DNA from: Ophiocordyceps camponoti-saundersi (nom. inval.) | Taxonomy: Eukaryota; Ascomycota; Sordariomycetes; Hypocreales; Ophiocordycipitaceae | DNA: 33,756 nucleotides | Reading direction: 5' to 3' | Assembly: GCA_003339415.1 (NCBI GenBank) | Contig: PDHQ01000343.1 | Coordinates: 1 to 33,756 of the forward strand | In this document: one piece after another, positions 23,860 through 33,632 of the stretch | Numbering within the stretch: position 1 is the stretch's first letter | How the letters are laid out: each line of letters opens with the position of its first letter | Notes under the pieces: generated by a model | What the model was told of the DNA's origin: nothing | Seen by the model: only the letters and a program-made list of their open reading frames with translations | Databases searched by the model: none | Translations under genes and position numbers: made by a program

Positions 23860-24480
23860 ACTACTATAATATTAATAAAGACTTACTAGGTATTATTATT
23901 CTATTATTATCGGAGCTTTATAACTAACTTTTAAATCTAAGAATTAGTATATTTAATATATTCGATTTAAAGTATAGCTACTAGGCTATACCTATCGCGT
24001 CTAAACTATACTATATTCTAGCTTTCTAAGTCCTAGGATTTTCCTTATTATAACTAATAAGACTCCCTTAGGGGACTTAGTTTATAGTTTATAGCTTTAT
24101 TAAAATAATAAAATTAGTATTTAAACTTATCCCTAAACCCTTACCTAAACTATCCTTATTAGCACTTAGTTAAAATAAATATATTATACCGCTTAATAAT
24201 TATATCGATAATATTTTCTTTAAGTATATTATATTTATAAACTAATAAGAGTTTATTAGGGATTATTTCCTACTAAGGCTACTCTAAGCCCTCTTTTAAT
24301 AAAGCTTTAAAAAGGTTTTCCTAAGTATAAGGGAAATACTAGCTATTAGATAAGTTTACTATATTAATAGTTAAATTACAATTAAGCTTAATCTGCTTCG
24401 GAAGATTTAAAAATAGCTAGTATTATTATATGTAAACTAAAGTTAAGTTAAAGTATTCCTTAAAGTTATTAGCCCCTATT
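23860..24480 (+). pseudogene. decayed reverse transcriptase of Gypsy element 2
   Basis: From 23961 the frame reads FDLKYSY*AIPIAS, the Gypsy palm motif with its first catalytic Asp and the Y-W/Q-I-P-x-A block (Trp changed to TAG). About 100 bases on, RLP*GT* stands for the L-P-Q-G-T substrate loop. The catalytic box is YIDN at 24201-24212, with the second Asp changed to Asn. An SFKKVFLSI...LA stretch follows (about 24305-24345), matching the thumb region where K..F/LG is expected. It differs clearly from the reverse transcriptase at 8850-9500. Confidence 0.8.
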
Positions 24481-25639
24481 AGAAATAAATAGCGAATTAC
24501 GCTAAATTCTCTCGCTTATTAACTTACTTTATTAGAAATATTCTCTTTATATAAGGAGTATCTAAAGCCTTATCTTTTATAATCCTTAAGTTTTTTATAA
24601 AAGTAATAATAGCTATTTATAGCTTTTAGCTTAATAAGCTTATTATTATATATATAGATATTTCCTAGTTTAGTATTAGATATATTATTTTATAATAATA
24701 GGGAGATAATCTAATATTAATTTTATACAACTCCTTTCTTTTTATAAAAATATAATATAATTATAGAATATATAAGCAGGAACTTTATACCTTAGTTAAA
24801 TTTTACTATTATTACTAATACTTATTTTATATAATAAATAAATTAACTATTTTTATATATTACTTCCCTATTATATAGTTTTTAATTTCTAAGAGCTATA
24901 AAAGTATCTACGCTTAATAAGTAACTAAGCTATAATTACTAAATATTAAGATTATTTATATTAAAGGTTTATAAAACTAAGCTACGGATAGTTTATTTAG
25001 GATTATCTTTCTATTTAATAAATATTAAGCTATAAATATTATTAACTAAGGAATAGTTAATACCGATATTAAATTATAAAAATAGAAAAATAGCTTCTAA
25101 GGCTATAAGGCGCTCCTTAAATACCTAGCGAGTATACCCCTTAAAAAACCACCTATTAATAAAATAAGTGCCCCTTTATTATAACTAACTATACTTTAAT
25201 AAAATACCTTATTAGCTTTATAAACCTAGGAAAAATAAAATAATAAGACCCGAGTAAACCTTTAAATAGCTATAGTATTTATTAGAGAGGCGGATAAGAT
25301 ATTAAAGCTATTAAACTATTATATAAACTAATACTATATAGATATAGTTAATTAGCTATAATATAATAAAGTTCCTAATAAACTTAATTATATCTTAGTA
25401 AATTATATTAAACAATAAGCGGTATTTTTTAAGTAATTAATATAAAAGAATACCTTACTATATTAAGGGAGTTATTTAACTAAGTAATAAAGATACCTTC
25501 TTTAATATAAGATCTTATAGGTATTTTACTAAGCTTATAATCTAAGTAGCTACTTTAAGCTAAATATTACGCGTTAATAACTTTATATATATATTTTCTA
25601 GCTTAGGATATTATATCTTATATAGTAAATTATAGAGAA

Positions 25640-26310
25640 TATATTTTATATTTTAACTAAAAGCTAAAGGCGCTAGATTAGCTAATTTATATTTCGGCAC
25701 CTTTTAAAGTCTTTATTATAAGCTATATAAGATTAATCTTAATAGCTATAAATAAGACTAAATTTATACTAATATTAGTTAACTATATCTCTTATTTTAT
25801 ATAGCTTATAGCTTACTAAATAATAGGAGCTTTAGAGACTATTATTAAGTTAAAGAATTAGCTAGACTTTATTATAATTATACTTATAGCTATTTACTCT
25901 AACTTAAGTTTTACCTTTTTATTAAGGGAAATTTTAGCCTTTTTAATAGTAAAAGATTATTTTAAATAATAGCGCTATCTAAGTTATATTATAATATAAG
26001 TTTAGTTAAGGTAATAAATAAGATTTTTTAGTAACTCTTAAAAAAATTATAACCTCCTAAGAATACTTAGTTTAAATATCTACTAATAGTTATATAATAA
26101 CTTAATTATAAAGTTATTAGGACTTTAGGCTATTTACTTACTAAGGTATTTTATAAAGTAATATAAACTAGTTTAAACTTATTTTAATCTATAAGATTAT
26201 TATATAAAGCTTTAAGATTAGAAGAGTAAGTAAAATAGCTATTATAAGAGAGATATATAAACCTTATTATAAAATTTATAAGCTAAGCTAAATACCGGAG
26301 ATAAATAGCT
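25640..26310 (+). pseudogene. decayed integrase of Gypsy element 2
   Basis: From about 25765 the frame reads KFILILVNYISYFI*LIAY, corresponding to the integrase core R-x-I-L-L-x-V-D-Y-x-S-R-F-I-W; the first catalytic Asp (25781-25783) is now Asn and the Trp is TAG. Around 25975-26010 ALSKLYYNISLVKVIN matches the P-S-x-S-H-x-x-x-G-L-V-E-x-x-N segment that bears the catalytic Glu, here Lys by a G-to-A change. About 26090-26150 a LNYKVIRTLGYLLTK stretch resembles the N-x-R-x-x-x-x-L-G-Y-S-P block near the domain end. Confidence 0.75.
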
Positions 26311-26639
26311 AGAGGTAAGTTTAATAAAATTATATATTATAAGATATCTATTTATAATAAAAGAGACTAATCTAGTTTAACCCCTAATATATAAGTTTAT
26401 CTAGCTATAAATAAAGCTATTAGGAAACTTAAACTAATATAAATTAAACTATTTAAGCTATATTACTAAGTTAGGAGGTTATTTTAAAAATTATAATATA
26501 TTAACTATTTATTTATTAAAAGGGCCTAAAGGCTATTATTTTATAAAAACTTATTAAAAAAAATATTATAACTAACTTAAATATTTAAGGCCTAATAACT
26601 AACTACTACCTAGTAAGCTAATAGGCTTATAGAAACTCT

Positions 26640-27304
26640 AAGTATAATTATATTATTTTCTTTTTTTATATATACATACTTTTCTTTTCCCCGCTTTATA
26701 TTTTATAACTTTACCTTTTTATCCCCCCGTAATACTAACCTTTTAACTAACTATATATTATAAAATAACTATATTATTATATGCCTTTATTTTTTAAGCT
26801 TTTTCATAACCTATTTATATATTTCTTACCTTTTTCTTCTCTAAAATAGCCCCGTAATTATCTAAAAGTAAAGCCCTTATAATAAGCGTATCTTAAGATA
26901 TAAAAACTTAAAAGAAAACGCCTAACTATATTTCTAATAACGAAAACTTACTATATTAATTATTAAGCGAGCTTAATATTTATAATAAAAATAAAGACTT
27001 TTAAGAAATATTATTAAAAATATTTTATAAAAATTATTATAATAAGAAGCGTCCTATCTACTTAGATAAATATATCTTACTTATAAGAATATTATATAAC
27101 TATTTCCTTTAATTATAAGATATAAATTTTATTTTTTATAAGCTATAATAAAATATTAAAAGGGAGCTAATAGATAAGCACCTTTTATTTTTATTAATAA
27201 ATACTAATAAGCTAGCTAATAAGGCGGCCCTTATATAAGCAGCTTCTAAAGCAGAATTTAACTAAGTATACGCTTACCTTACCTATAATTACCGCCTTAA
27301 ATAA
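26640..27304 (+). pseudogene. decayed 3' ORF after pol of Gypsy element 2
   Basis: After a pyrimidine-rich tract (26650-26850), a frame from about 26881 to the terminal TAA at 27302-27304 reads as ordinary protein apart from TAA/TAG at likely Gln positions. Recognisable pieces are NKKRPIYLDKYILLIRILYNYF (about 27040-27105) and NKLANKAALI*AASKAEFN (about 27205-27265). It ends just ten bases before copy 2 of the 4-kb repeat. I do not recognise the product; it could be the end of the polyprotein or a separate short ORF. Confidence 0.45.
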
Positions 27305-27575
27305 ATTATTTATTTATTATTTATATACTAAAGGCCTTTATAATATCTAAAGCTTCTATAATATATAAAATAAGAAAAATCCCCTAAAATAAAATAAAAC
27401 CCCTAACTATAAAAAGAAAAGCTTACTATACGCTTATATAAATATATAATAGTAGCTAGCGGTAATATAATATAATAAGCTTACTATTTAAAGGTAATCT
27501 CGGATAATATAAGAAAGTAAGGTAAAAAGGGGAGTATAGAGAAAAGAAAGTTTATAAAATATAAGGCGGAAAAAG

Positions 27576-27660
27576 GAGCGGGGCGGTACGGCGTAGCGCG
27601 GGGCGGTATAGGGCGGTACGGGGCGGTATAAGGTAAGGCGGTACGAGGCGGGGCGGAGGA
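27576..27660 (+). repeat. GC-rich minisatellite, copy 2
   Basis: Units GGGGCGGTACGG, GGGCGGTATA and AAGGCGGTACG repeated about seven times, matching 3912-4003 but with more intact C and G. No CpA or TpG is present, so RIP had no preferred target. Confidence 0.85.
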
Positions 27661-28709
27661 AAAAAGGTTTAAGGGGAGGTAGGGTAAAGTAACGGGGTAG
27701 CCGCTTTATTACCTATTAGTAATTAAAAAGGGGGGGGCTATATCTCTTTCTCTTTTACTTTTTTTTTCCTTTTTTTTCTTCTTTTTATTATTTTTAGAAA
27801 AAGGTATATTTCTAACCCCCTTTCTTAATTTTTCTTTTTAACTTTTAAAATAAAGGGAAAATAATAAAAATTATATAGCTATATTAATAAGATAATAATA
27901 ATAAATATATTTAAGATTATTCTTAATAAGCTTTATAATATCTTTTATATTATATATATAGCTTAGCTAGCTAATTATAAGGTTTTATATTAAAAATAAT
28001 AAAGTAAATAATATTATATAGCGCTAGCTATATATAAAGCTAATAAAATATATAAGCTTATAATTAGCTAATTATTTTAATTATATTAAAGCTTAATATA
28101 AATATTAGAAAATAAATAAAGCTAAAAGTTAAAATAAAATTAAGGCTTAAAATATTAACTAAGTTATAAATATATTTAAAAAAGTTATATATTATTATAA
28201 TAAAAGTAACGCGGTATATTAATAGAGGAAAATAGCTAAATAGCTTACTAATAAATATAAAATAAAGTAAAGTAAAGTAAAGCGGAGTTTCTAAATATAG
28301 CTAATAATAAATAATAAAAAAGAATTTAAGTTAACTTATATAATATATAAGGTAAAATAAAGCGTTAAAATTCTAACTTAATATAATAATAATAATACCC
28401 TAAGTAAGCGCCTTAGTAAAGTTAGCTACCTTAGCGGCTATTTTTAATATTACTCTTATTATTATAATTATTAATATTTTTTCCTAAAAGTCTTATCTAT
28501 TAATATTAGCTTATTTTAGAATATTAAGTAAATAAATAATTATTAATATAAGTAAAGCGGAAGGTAAAAAAAGGAGTAGAGCGATAATAATAATAATAGT
28601 AGTAATAAATATAATAATTAGATTATAAGTAAAAATAATAATAATAGCAGATATAAAAAAAGAAGCGGAGGCGGTAATAAAGGGCGCGGGGGCAGAGGCG
28701 CTAGCTTAG

Positions 28710-28792
<83 letters not shown>

Positions 28793-28860
28793 TATAATAA
28801 TAATTATAATAATAATTATAATAATAATTATAATAATAATTATAATAATAATAATAAAAT
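28710..28860 (+). repeat. TAA microsatellite and TTATAATAATAA 12-mer array
   Basis: More than 25 TAA units are followed by five or six TTATAATAATAA units. Copy 1 has only short interrupted tracts at the equivalent place (15320-15420), so this is a copy-specific expansion. Confidence 0.9.
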
Positions 28861-29737
28861 CTATAATAAAAATAAAAAAAGTAATAATAATAGTAATAGT
28901 AATATTTATAATAAGAATAATAATAATAATTATTATTATTACCGCTTAAAAAAACCTTATTATAAAGTTTTTATAAGAGTTTTAATTAAAAATATACTTA
29001 AAAATATAAAACCTCCGCTCCTTTATATATAATATAGTATATAATATTAATTAAATATAAAATAATATTAATTAGGAAGTAATAAATTATATTAAAGTTA
29101 ATTAGTTTAGATATATTTTTAAAAATATTTTTAAGCTTTAATATATTCTTAACTTAAATAGCTTAGGGGGGGAGTAGGAGCCGGAGCTAAAAGAGAAATT
29201 AAAAATAAAAAATAAGGTAGCGGCCTAAACGCTAATTCCTATTATATTAATATTAGGAAATAAATTAAAGTAAATAATAATTAGAGGAGATAAGGAGAGG
29301 GCGGGCGGAGTAGAGAAAGTAAATAGAGCGGAGGAGGATAAGGGAGTAATAAAGGAGATAGAGATAGAGGCGAAGGAAGCGGTAAAAAAAAAGCTAAAGC
29401 CTAAGCTAAACCTTATTCGAGTATTAAAGCCTTCTCTTATAAAGTTTATATTAGCGGCGTTAAAGCGCTTAGTAAAAAGCGATAATAATAGCTTAAAAAA
29501 TAAGCTTATAAAAGTTAAAAGTATTATTAAGCGCGGAAGATAAGGCAGAGGGCGGGGCGGGAAAAAGGGTAGGCGGGCTAAATAAGCTAAATAAAGCTAA
29601 GTAAAATAAGGAGCGGAGGTAAAAGCGGGGTATAAAGTAAATAAATAATAATAATTATATAATAAAAATATTAAAAACTATCTTTTATATTTAAACTTTA
29701 TATTTAAATATTTTAATATATTTAAATATTATAAAGT

Positions 29738-31020
29738 AATATAAAAAAGTTAAACTAATAAAAGCGTTATAAGCGGATAAATTATAAAATAAACGGGCTT
29801 ATAATAGCCTTATAACTAAGAGCCTTATTAAAATCTACGCGGTTTTAAATTAAACTTATAGAAAATATAAATAAAAGCGTTTTTTTATAAATAATAAGTT
29901 TATAATATAAAGTAAAGTAAGCTATTATTTTATTTTCCCTGCTATTATAAAAGTAATAAAAAGTTATAATTATAAGAATATTATAAATATAAAGAAACTT
30001 ATTAAAGCTAATTTTATTATTATAAAGCTAAGTTAAGGTATTATTAAGGAATTTTAGAAAGCTTTAATAAATTTATAAAGTATTATTAGGTTTTAATTAA
30101 AGTAATTTATTAGTAAAGTATATAAAAAATTAGCTATACTTTTAAAGCCTTCCTTTCTTAAAGTTTTAGCGGAGCTATTATTTTTTATAAAAATAAGCTT
30201 TTAGAGTTTTAAAAAATTAAAAGAAAATATTTAAAATTTATATTTAAGTAATAAAAAAGGATTAGAGGGATTTAAGGGGAATATAAATAAGGCGGGGCTA
30301 GCTTTTATATTATTAATAAAGATATATAAAGATTTTTTTTAAAAGCGGAGTAGATATAAGCTATAAGTTTTTTAATATAAAGAAGTTAATAGCTATAAGC
30401 GGTATAATAAGATAGGTAAATATTAATAAAAAAAATAAAAGTTTCGAACTTAATATAATAGGAAAAGGTAGCTTAGTATACCTTTAAAATAATATAAAAG
30501 TATTTAAACTAAGTTATAGCTAGCTATTAAAAGATAAGGCCTTTAAGTTCCCCGCTTAGTAAAGTTAGAGCGGAGTAAACTATAATACTAAAAGTAATTA
30601 TAAACTTAATAACCTTAATATAAATTTCCCTTACTTAAAAAAGTAAAAAGCTTTAAGTAAATAATATAAGCTTAGTTAAAGCTAGCTATTAATAATTAAG
30701 CTTTTTTATAAAATAGTAAAAGTAAGGTTTTTATTAAAGTTTATAATAAATTTAAATACTTTTTATATTAATTAAATAATAATCTTATTAAAAACTAGTA
30801 AGATTATATTAGTAAAGCGGGCTTTTATAAAATAAAATAGCTTACTTTTAAATAGCTAGAAAGTTATTTTATACTCTACTATTTAGTTTTAGTAAATACT
30901 TTAAGCTTATTTAAGCTAATAATAAACTTAAGTAAAAGTACGCTTAATATTAAAAATATTAATATTATGCGTAAATCTAATAATAAGTATATTAATTATT
31001 TATTCTAAGCGCTTATAAAA
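29738..31020 (+). pseudogene. decayed ORF of the 4-kb repeat, copy 2, unknown family
   Basis: Same frame as 16318-17790 in copy 1. It can be followed for nearly 1.3 kb with only TAA/TAG breaks. Readable stretches include NKRAYNSLITKSLIKIYAVL (about 29790-29850), SYYFIFPAIIKVIKSYNYKN (about 29920-29980) and a single 54-codon unit (30520-30681) ending in FPYLKK. Near 30940-31015 it reads TLNIKNINIMRKSNNKYINY. No domain is recognised; it is basic and Asn/Lys-rich, as nucleic-acid-binding element proteins often are, though RIP itself raises Asn, Lys and Ile. Conservation of the frame between copies is the main evidence that it was a gene. Confidence 0.55.
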
Positions 31021-31208
31021 AGATAAGATATATAAGATAAATAGTTATAAGTAATATATTTTTAAAAAAGCTTAATTAAGACTACTATAAAGGGTTATCT
31101 ATAACTTTTTAGGAAGCTAATAGGGATATTATTAGGCCTAGCGAACTTTTATAATATAATATTAGAAATAGCGGAGCGGACCTTATTTTCGGTAACTTAG
31201 GAGGAAAA

Positions 31209-32349
31209 ATTTATTAGGGGGAAGGGGTTAGAAATAAGAAGGTACGGGGTATTTTTTAGGGGATAGGGAAAGAACTTATAAGCTAGAAGCTTTAACTTTT
31301 CGAAGAAAGATAATTAAAGAGCGGAGCCTTAAATAGATTAAAATCTTAAGATATTAGAAAAAAGTAATAAATTATATAATTAAGCTAGCTAATAATAACT
31401 TTAAAAATAAAGCTTAGAATAGCTAATAAGTAGCTTAGCTAGTTATTAAGATAATATAAATAAAGGTAGAAAATAAAGTTATTATACTTTATATTATTAA
31501 GTTATTAGGAATCTTTAAAGTAAATACTTTTAAGTTATAATACCTGCTTATATACTTATATAATTTAAAAAAGCTATTCCTTATTATTTTTAATATTAAT
31601 ATTATATTCTTTATTTTAGTATAAACGCTTTTATAAGATTTTTATAGCTTAGCACTTAAAGTTAATAATTATATTTAAAACCCTCCTAATAACCTTTTAA
31701 TTAAAACTATAATAGTAATTTAAATTAGATACTTTAAATAGTAGATTTATTAGGCAGTATTATATTAAATTTATTATATATTATACCTAGTATTAGGTAA
31801 TAAAATAAAGATATATATAGCGCTAATAAAGATTACTAAGTAGATTAATAAATTATAAACTAACCTAAGTCTTAATATTAATATTATATAAACTATAATA
31901 GCCCTTATTAAGTTATTAAATACCGGCTAGGGTATATTAAAATAATTACTTAATAAAGTAATATAAAATAATATAAACTATTAGGCAGCTATAAAATATA
32001 AGCGATAAAAACTACTAGTAAGAAAGTTACTATTAATAATATTAGCTATAATATTATTATTATCGCTAGTAACTATTTTATAGGTAATACTTATAAGTAA
32101 GGGTTATATAATAAAATAGATAAGCTATTTTTAATAGGGCGTATTAACTAGAAGAGCCTTAGCTTAAACTTTTATAATTAATAAGGCTTCTTTTATTACT
32201 ATTTCTAGTTCTAACTCTTCCTTATATAATAATAGTTAAGTTATTAGCTAATAAATAAATAATATCTTTATAAAGAATACCGCTATTAAGCTAATAATAA
32301 TAGCTAAATTAATAATAATTAAACTAATAGTAATAAAAGCTATTATTAA
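31209..32349 (+). other. RIP-affected sequence right of the 4-kb repeat, no clear gene
   Basis: About 1.1 kb unique in this window. It opens with a purine-rich stretch (31207-31270, AGGGGGAAGGGG...ACGGGG). Coding-like frames with TAA/TAG breaks are visible but without a motif I can name. Residual CpA is more frequent (GGCAG at about 31752 and 31983). It may be the right internal part of the outer element ended by the 203-bp repeat. Confidence 0.4.
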
Positions 32350-32703
32350 TAGTATAGCAGAGTATAATAATAATAATAACTAGACTATTTAAGCGATTAT
32401 TAGAGATAATAGAGAGGATAGAGAGGTATTTATAATTAGAATATTAAAGAAAATTAACGCTCTCTTTAACGTTAATAACTATAATCTTAAACTTAGATAT
32501 TTATTACCTTTTACTAAGTAGATAATAAAGGTTAATAGTAAACTTTAAGTATTTAAGGAAGAGAATAGTAAGCTATAGAAAGAATTTCGTAATAATTAGG
32601 TTCTTTTTAAATAAACCTTAGATATTATTAAAAGACTTAAGAAACCTAACCGGAAAACCTTATCTATAAAGTCTTTATTTATAATAGAATCTAGCGAGAT
32701 CTA
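32350..32703 (+). pseudogene. decayed coiled-coil ORF next to right terminal repeat
   Basis: A frame from about 32350 to the TAA at 32701-32703 has only five or six interruptions, all TAA/TAG at plausible Gln/Trp positions. It contains ATTRDNREDREVF-like sequence (IIRDNREDREVFIIR, about 32396-32440), KVNSKL*VFKEENSKL*KEF (about 32530-32590) and DIIKRLKKPNRKTLSIKSL (about 32620-32680). Heptad-like Leu/Lys/Glu spacing suggests a coiled coil. It is one of the best-preserved frames in the RIP block. A pyrimidine-rich tract (32710-32850) follows, like a 3' UTR. Function unknown; a structural or gag-like protein of the outer element is possible. Confidence 0.5.
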
Positions 32704-32862
32704 ATTATTTACTTAGCTATTATAGCTTATTTCTTCCCTTTATTTATCTTCCCTTCTATTTATTATCTTATTTTTTTTCTTTCTCTATTATTCTTTTAAC
32801 TGTCTTTTATTTTTATTATTTTTAAACCTTTATTTATTATTTTAGTATTAATAATAAACTAC
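32704..32862. other. pyrimidine-rich tract before right terminal repeat
   Basis: T/C-rich sequence with only a few purines (TTCTTCCCTTTATTTATCTT and similar), ending ATTAATAATAAACTAC at the repeat. No polypurine tract of the usual kind precedes the repeat on the plus strand. Confidence 0.5.
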
Positions 32863-33065
32863 CTAGAGGGGGAAGGCTAAAAGGGGATTACGTTATTCCG
32901 GTTATATAACCGATATTTGCTTAACTACTTAAATAGGGGGTAGTTATTCCTAGAGGATATATATATATATTAATTAATAGAGGCACTTATTAATCTTTAT
33001 AGTAAGCTTATTTCTCGTGCCTATAATTAGCTTATTTAATCCCTTTACCGTCTACCTATTTAGCT
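32863..33065 (+). repeat. 203-bp direct repeat, right copy (LTR-like)
   Basis: Gap-free match to 2655-2857, about 90% identical, with every difference a transition in either direction. It carries the perfect palindrome CGGTTATATAACCG and retains CTCGTGCC where the left copy has CTTATACT, so each copy was mutated independently. It marks the right limit of the RIP-saturated block. Confidence 0.8.
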
Positions 33066-33632
33066 GCCTTTTAAGTATCAGAGATTAGTAAATTCTAAAT
33101 AGAGAAGGATTATAACTATTTAAACACTACGCTATTATCTATATAACTTATATATAAGAATATATATATATATTTTTCTATATTTTATCTTTAAGATTTA
33201 AAAAAGGCAATAGTTTTTTTTATTAATTATAAGTTTAAAATATAATATTAATTAAAATATTTATATATATATTAATAATAAAGTAAATATTTTAAAGTTT
33301 AAGAGCTTTACTTTCTATATTATACTTAGAGTTTAAAAAAAATAATTAAGTTAAAAAATTATTTATAAGTAATATAATTTTTCGTAATAAAAATTATTAA
33401 TCTTTGCTTAGTAAGTAATTTTTTATAATTTAAATTACTAGCGTGAAAAAATCACCTATAAGTGATTTTTTAAAGATAATTTAAATAATAAGTTAATAAT
33501 TTTTATATTTTTTTAAAAAAATATAATTATTTCATATTTTAAATAAAATAAAGAAAAGGTAAGTTATATAAAAAGAGTTTTATATAAAAGTATATTAAGA
33601 AAGAAAAATAGAATATTAAAAGGTATTAAAAG
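33066..33632. other. AT-rich right flank, little RIP, no gene
   Basis: AT-rich, but CpA and TpG reappear (ATCAGAG, AACACTAC, GGCAATAG, TTTGCTT, TTCATATT), so composition here is not due to saturating RIP. No reading frame of note. It contains a perfect hairpin (33446-33471) and leads into the terminal satellite. Confidence 0.6.
33446..33471. repeat. perfect 10-bp-stem hairpin AAAAAATCAC / GTGATTTTTT
   Basis: Arms 33446-33455 and 33462-33471 are exact reverse complements around a 6-base CTATAA loop. It stands out because it keeps CpA and TpG in AT-rich DNA. No gene adjoins it, so a terminator role is not supported. Confidence 0.7.

Larger units (their letters stand above)
18710..27313 (+). 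mobile_element. second decayed Gypsy element, internal gag-pol region
   Basis: About 8.6 kb lying exactly between the two direct copies of the 4-kb repeat. It carries protease-linker, reverse transcriptase and integrase signatures in order on the plus strand, and these differ in sequence from element 1, so it is a separate Gypsy family. I find no short LTR pair around it. Either the 4-kb repeats are its LTRs, or its own LTRs lie in sequence I could not match. Residual CpA/TpG (for example near 20709, 22224, 23847, 24395 and 26810) are more frequent than in element 1, implying weaker or later RIP. Confidence 0.75.
27314..31208 (+). mobile_element. unclassified ~4-kb repeat, copy 2, uninterrupted
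   Basis: 3,895 bases matching copy 1 in the same orientation. At the place where copy 1 holds the Gypsy insertion, copy 2 reads straight through (AGAAGCGGAGGCGGTAATAA near 28660), so it serves as the empty site. It lacks about 750 bases corresponding to 17790-18545 of copy 1, including the GC-rich island. More original G and C survive here (for example CGGTACGG where copy 1 has CGGTATAG), so this copy is the better template for identification. Confidence 0.75.

Noticed and set aside
28710..28860. CRISPR-like array
   Set aside because: Simple TAA and 12-mer tandem repeats with no spacers, in a fungal nuclear context.
2655..33065. Starship-type giant cargo element
   Set aside because: Size and terminal repeats invite the idea, but no DUF3435 tyrosine recombinase or intact cargo gene is recognisable, and long direct terminal repeats are not their hallmark.
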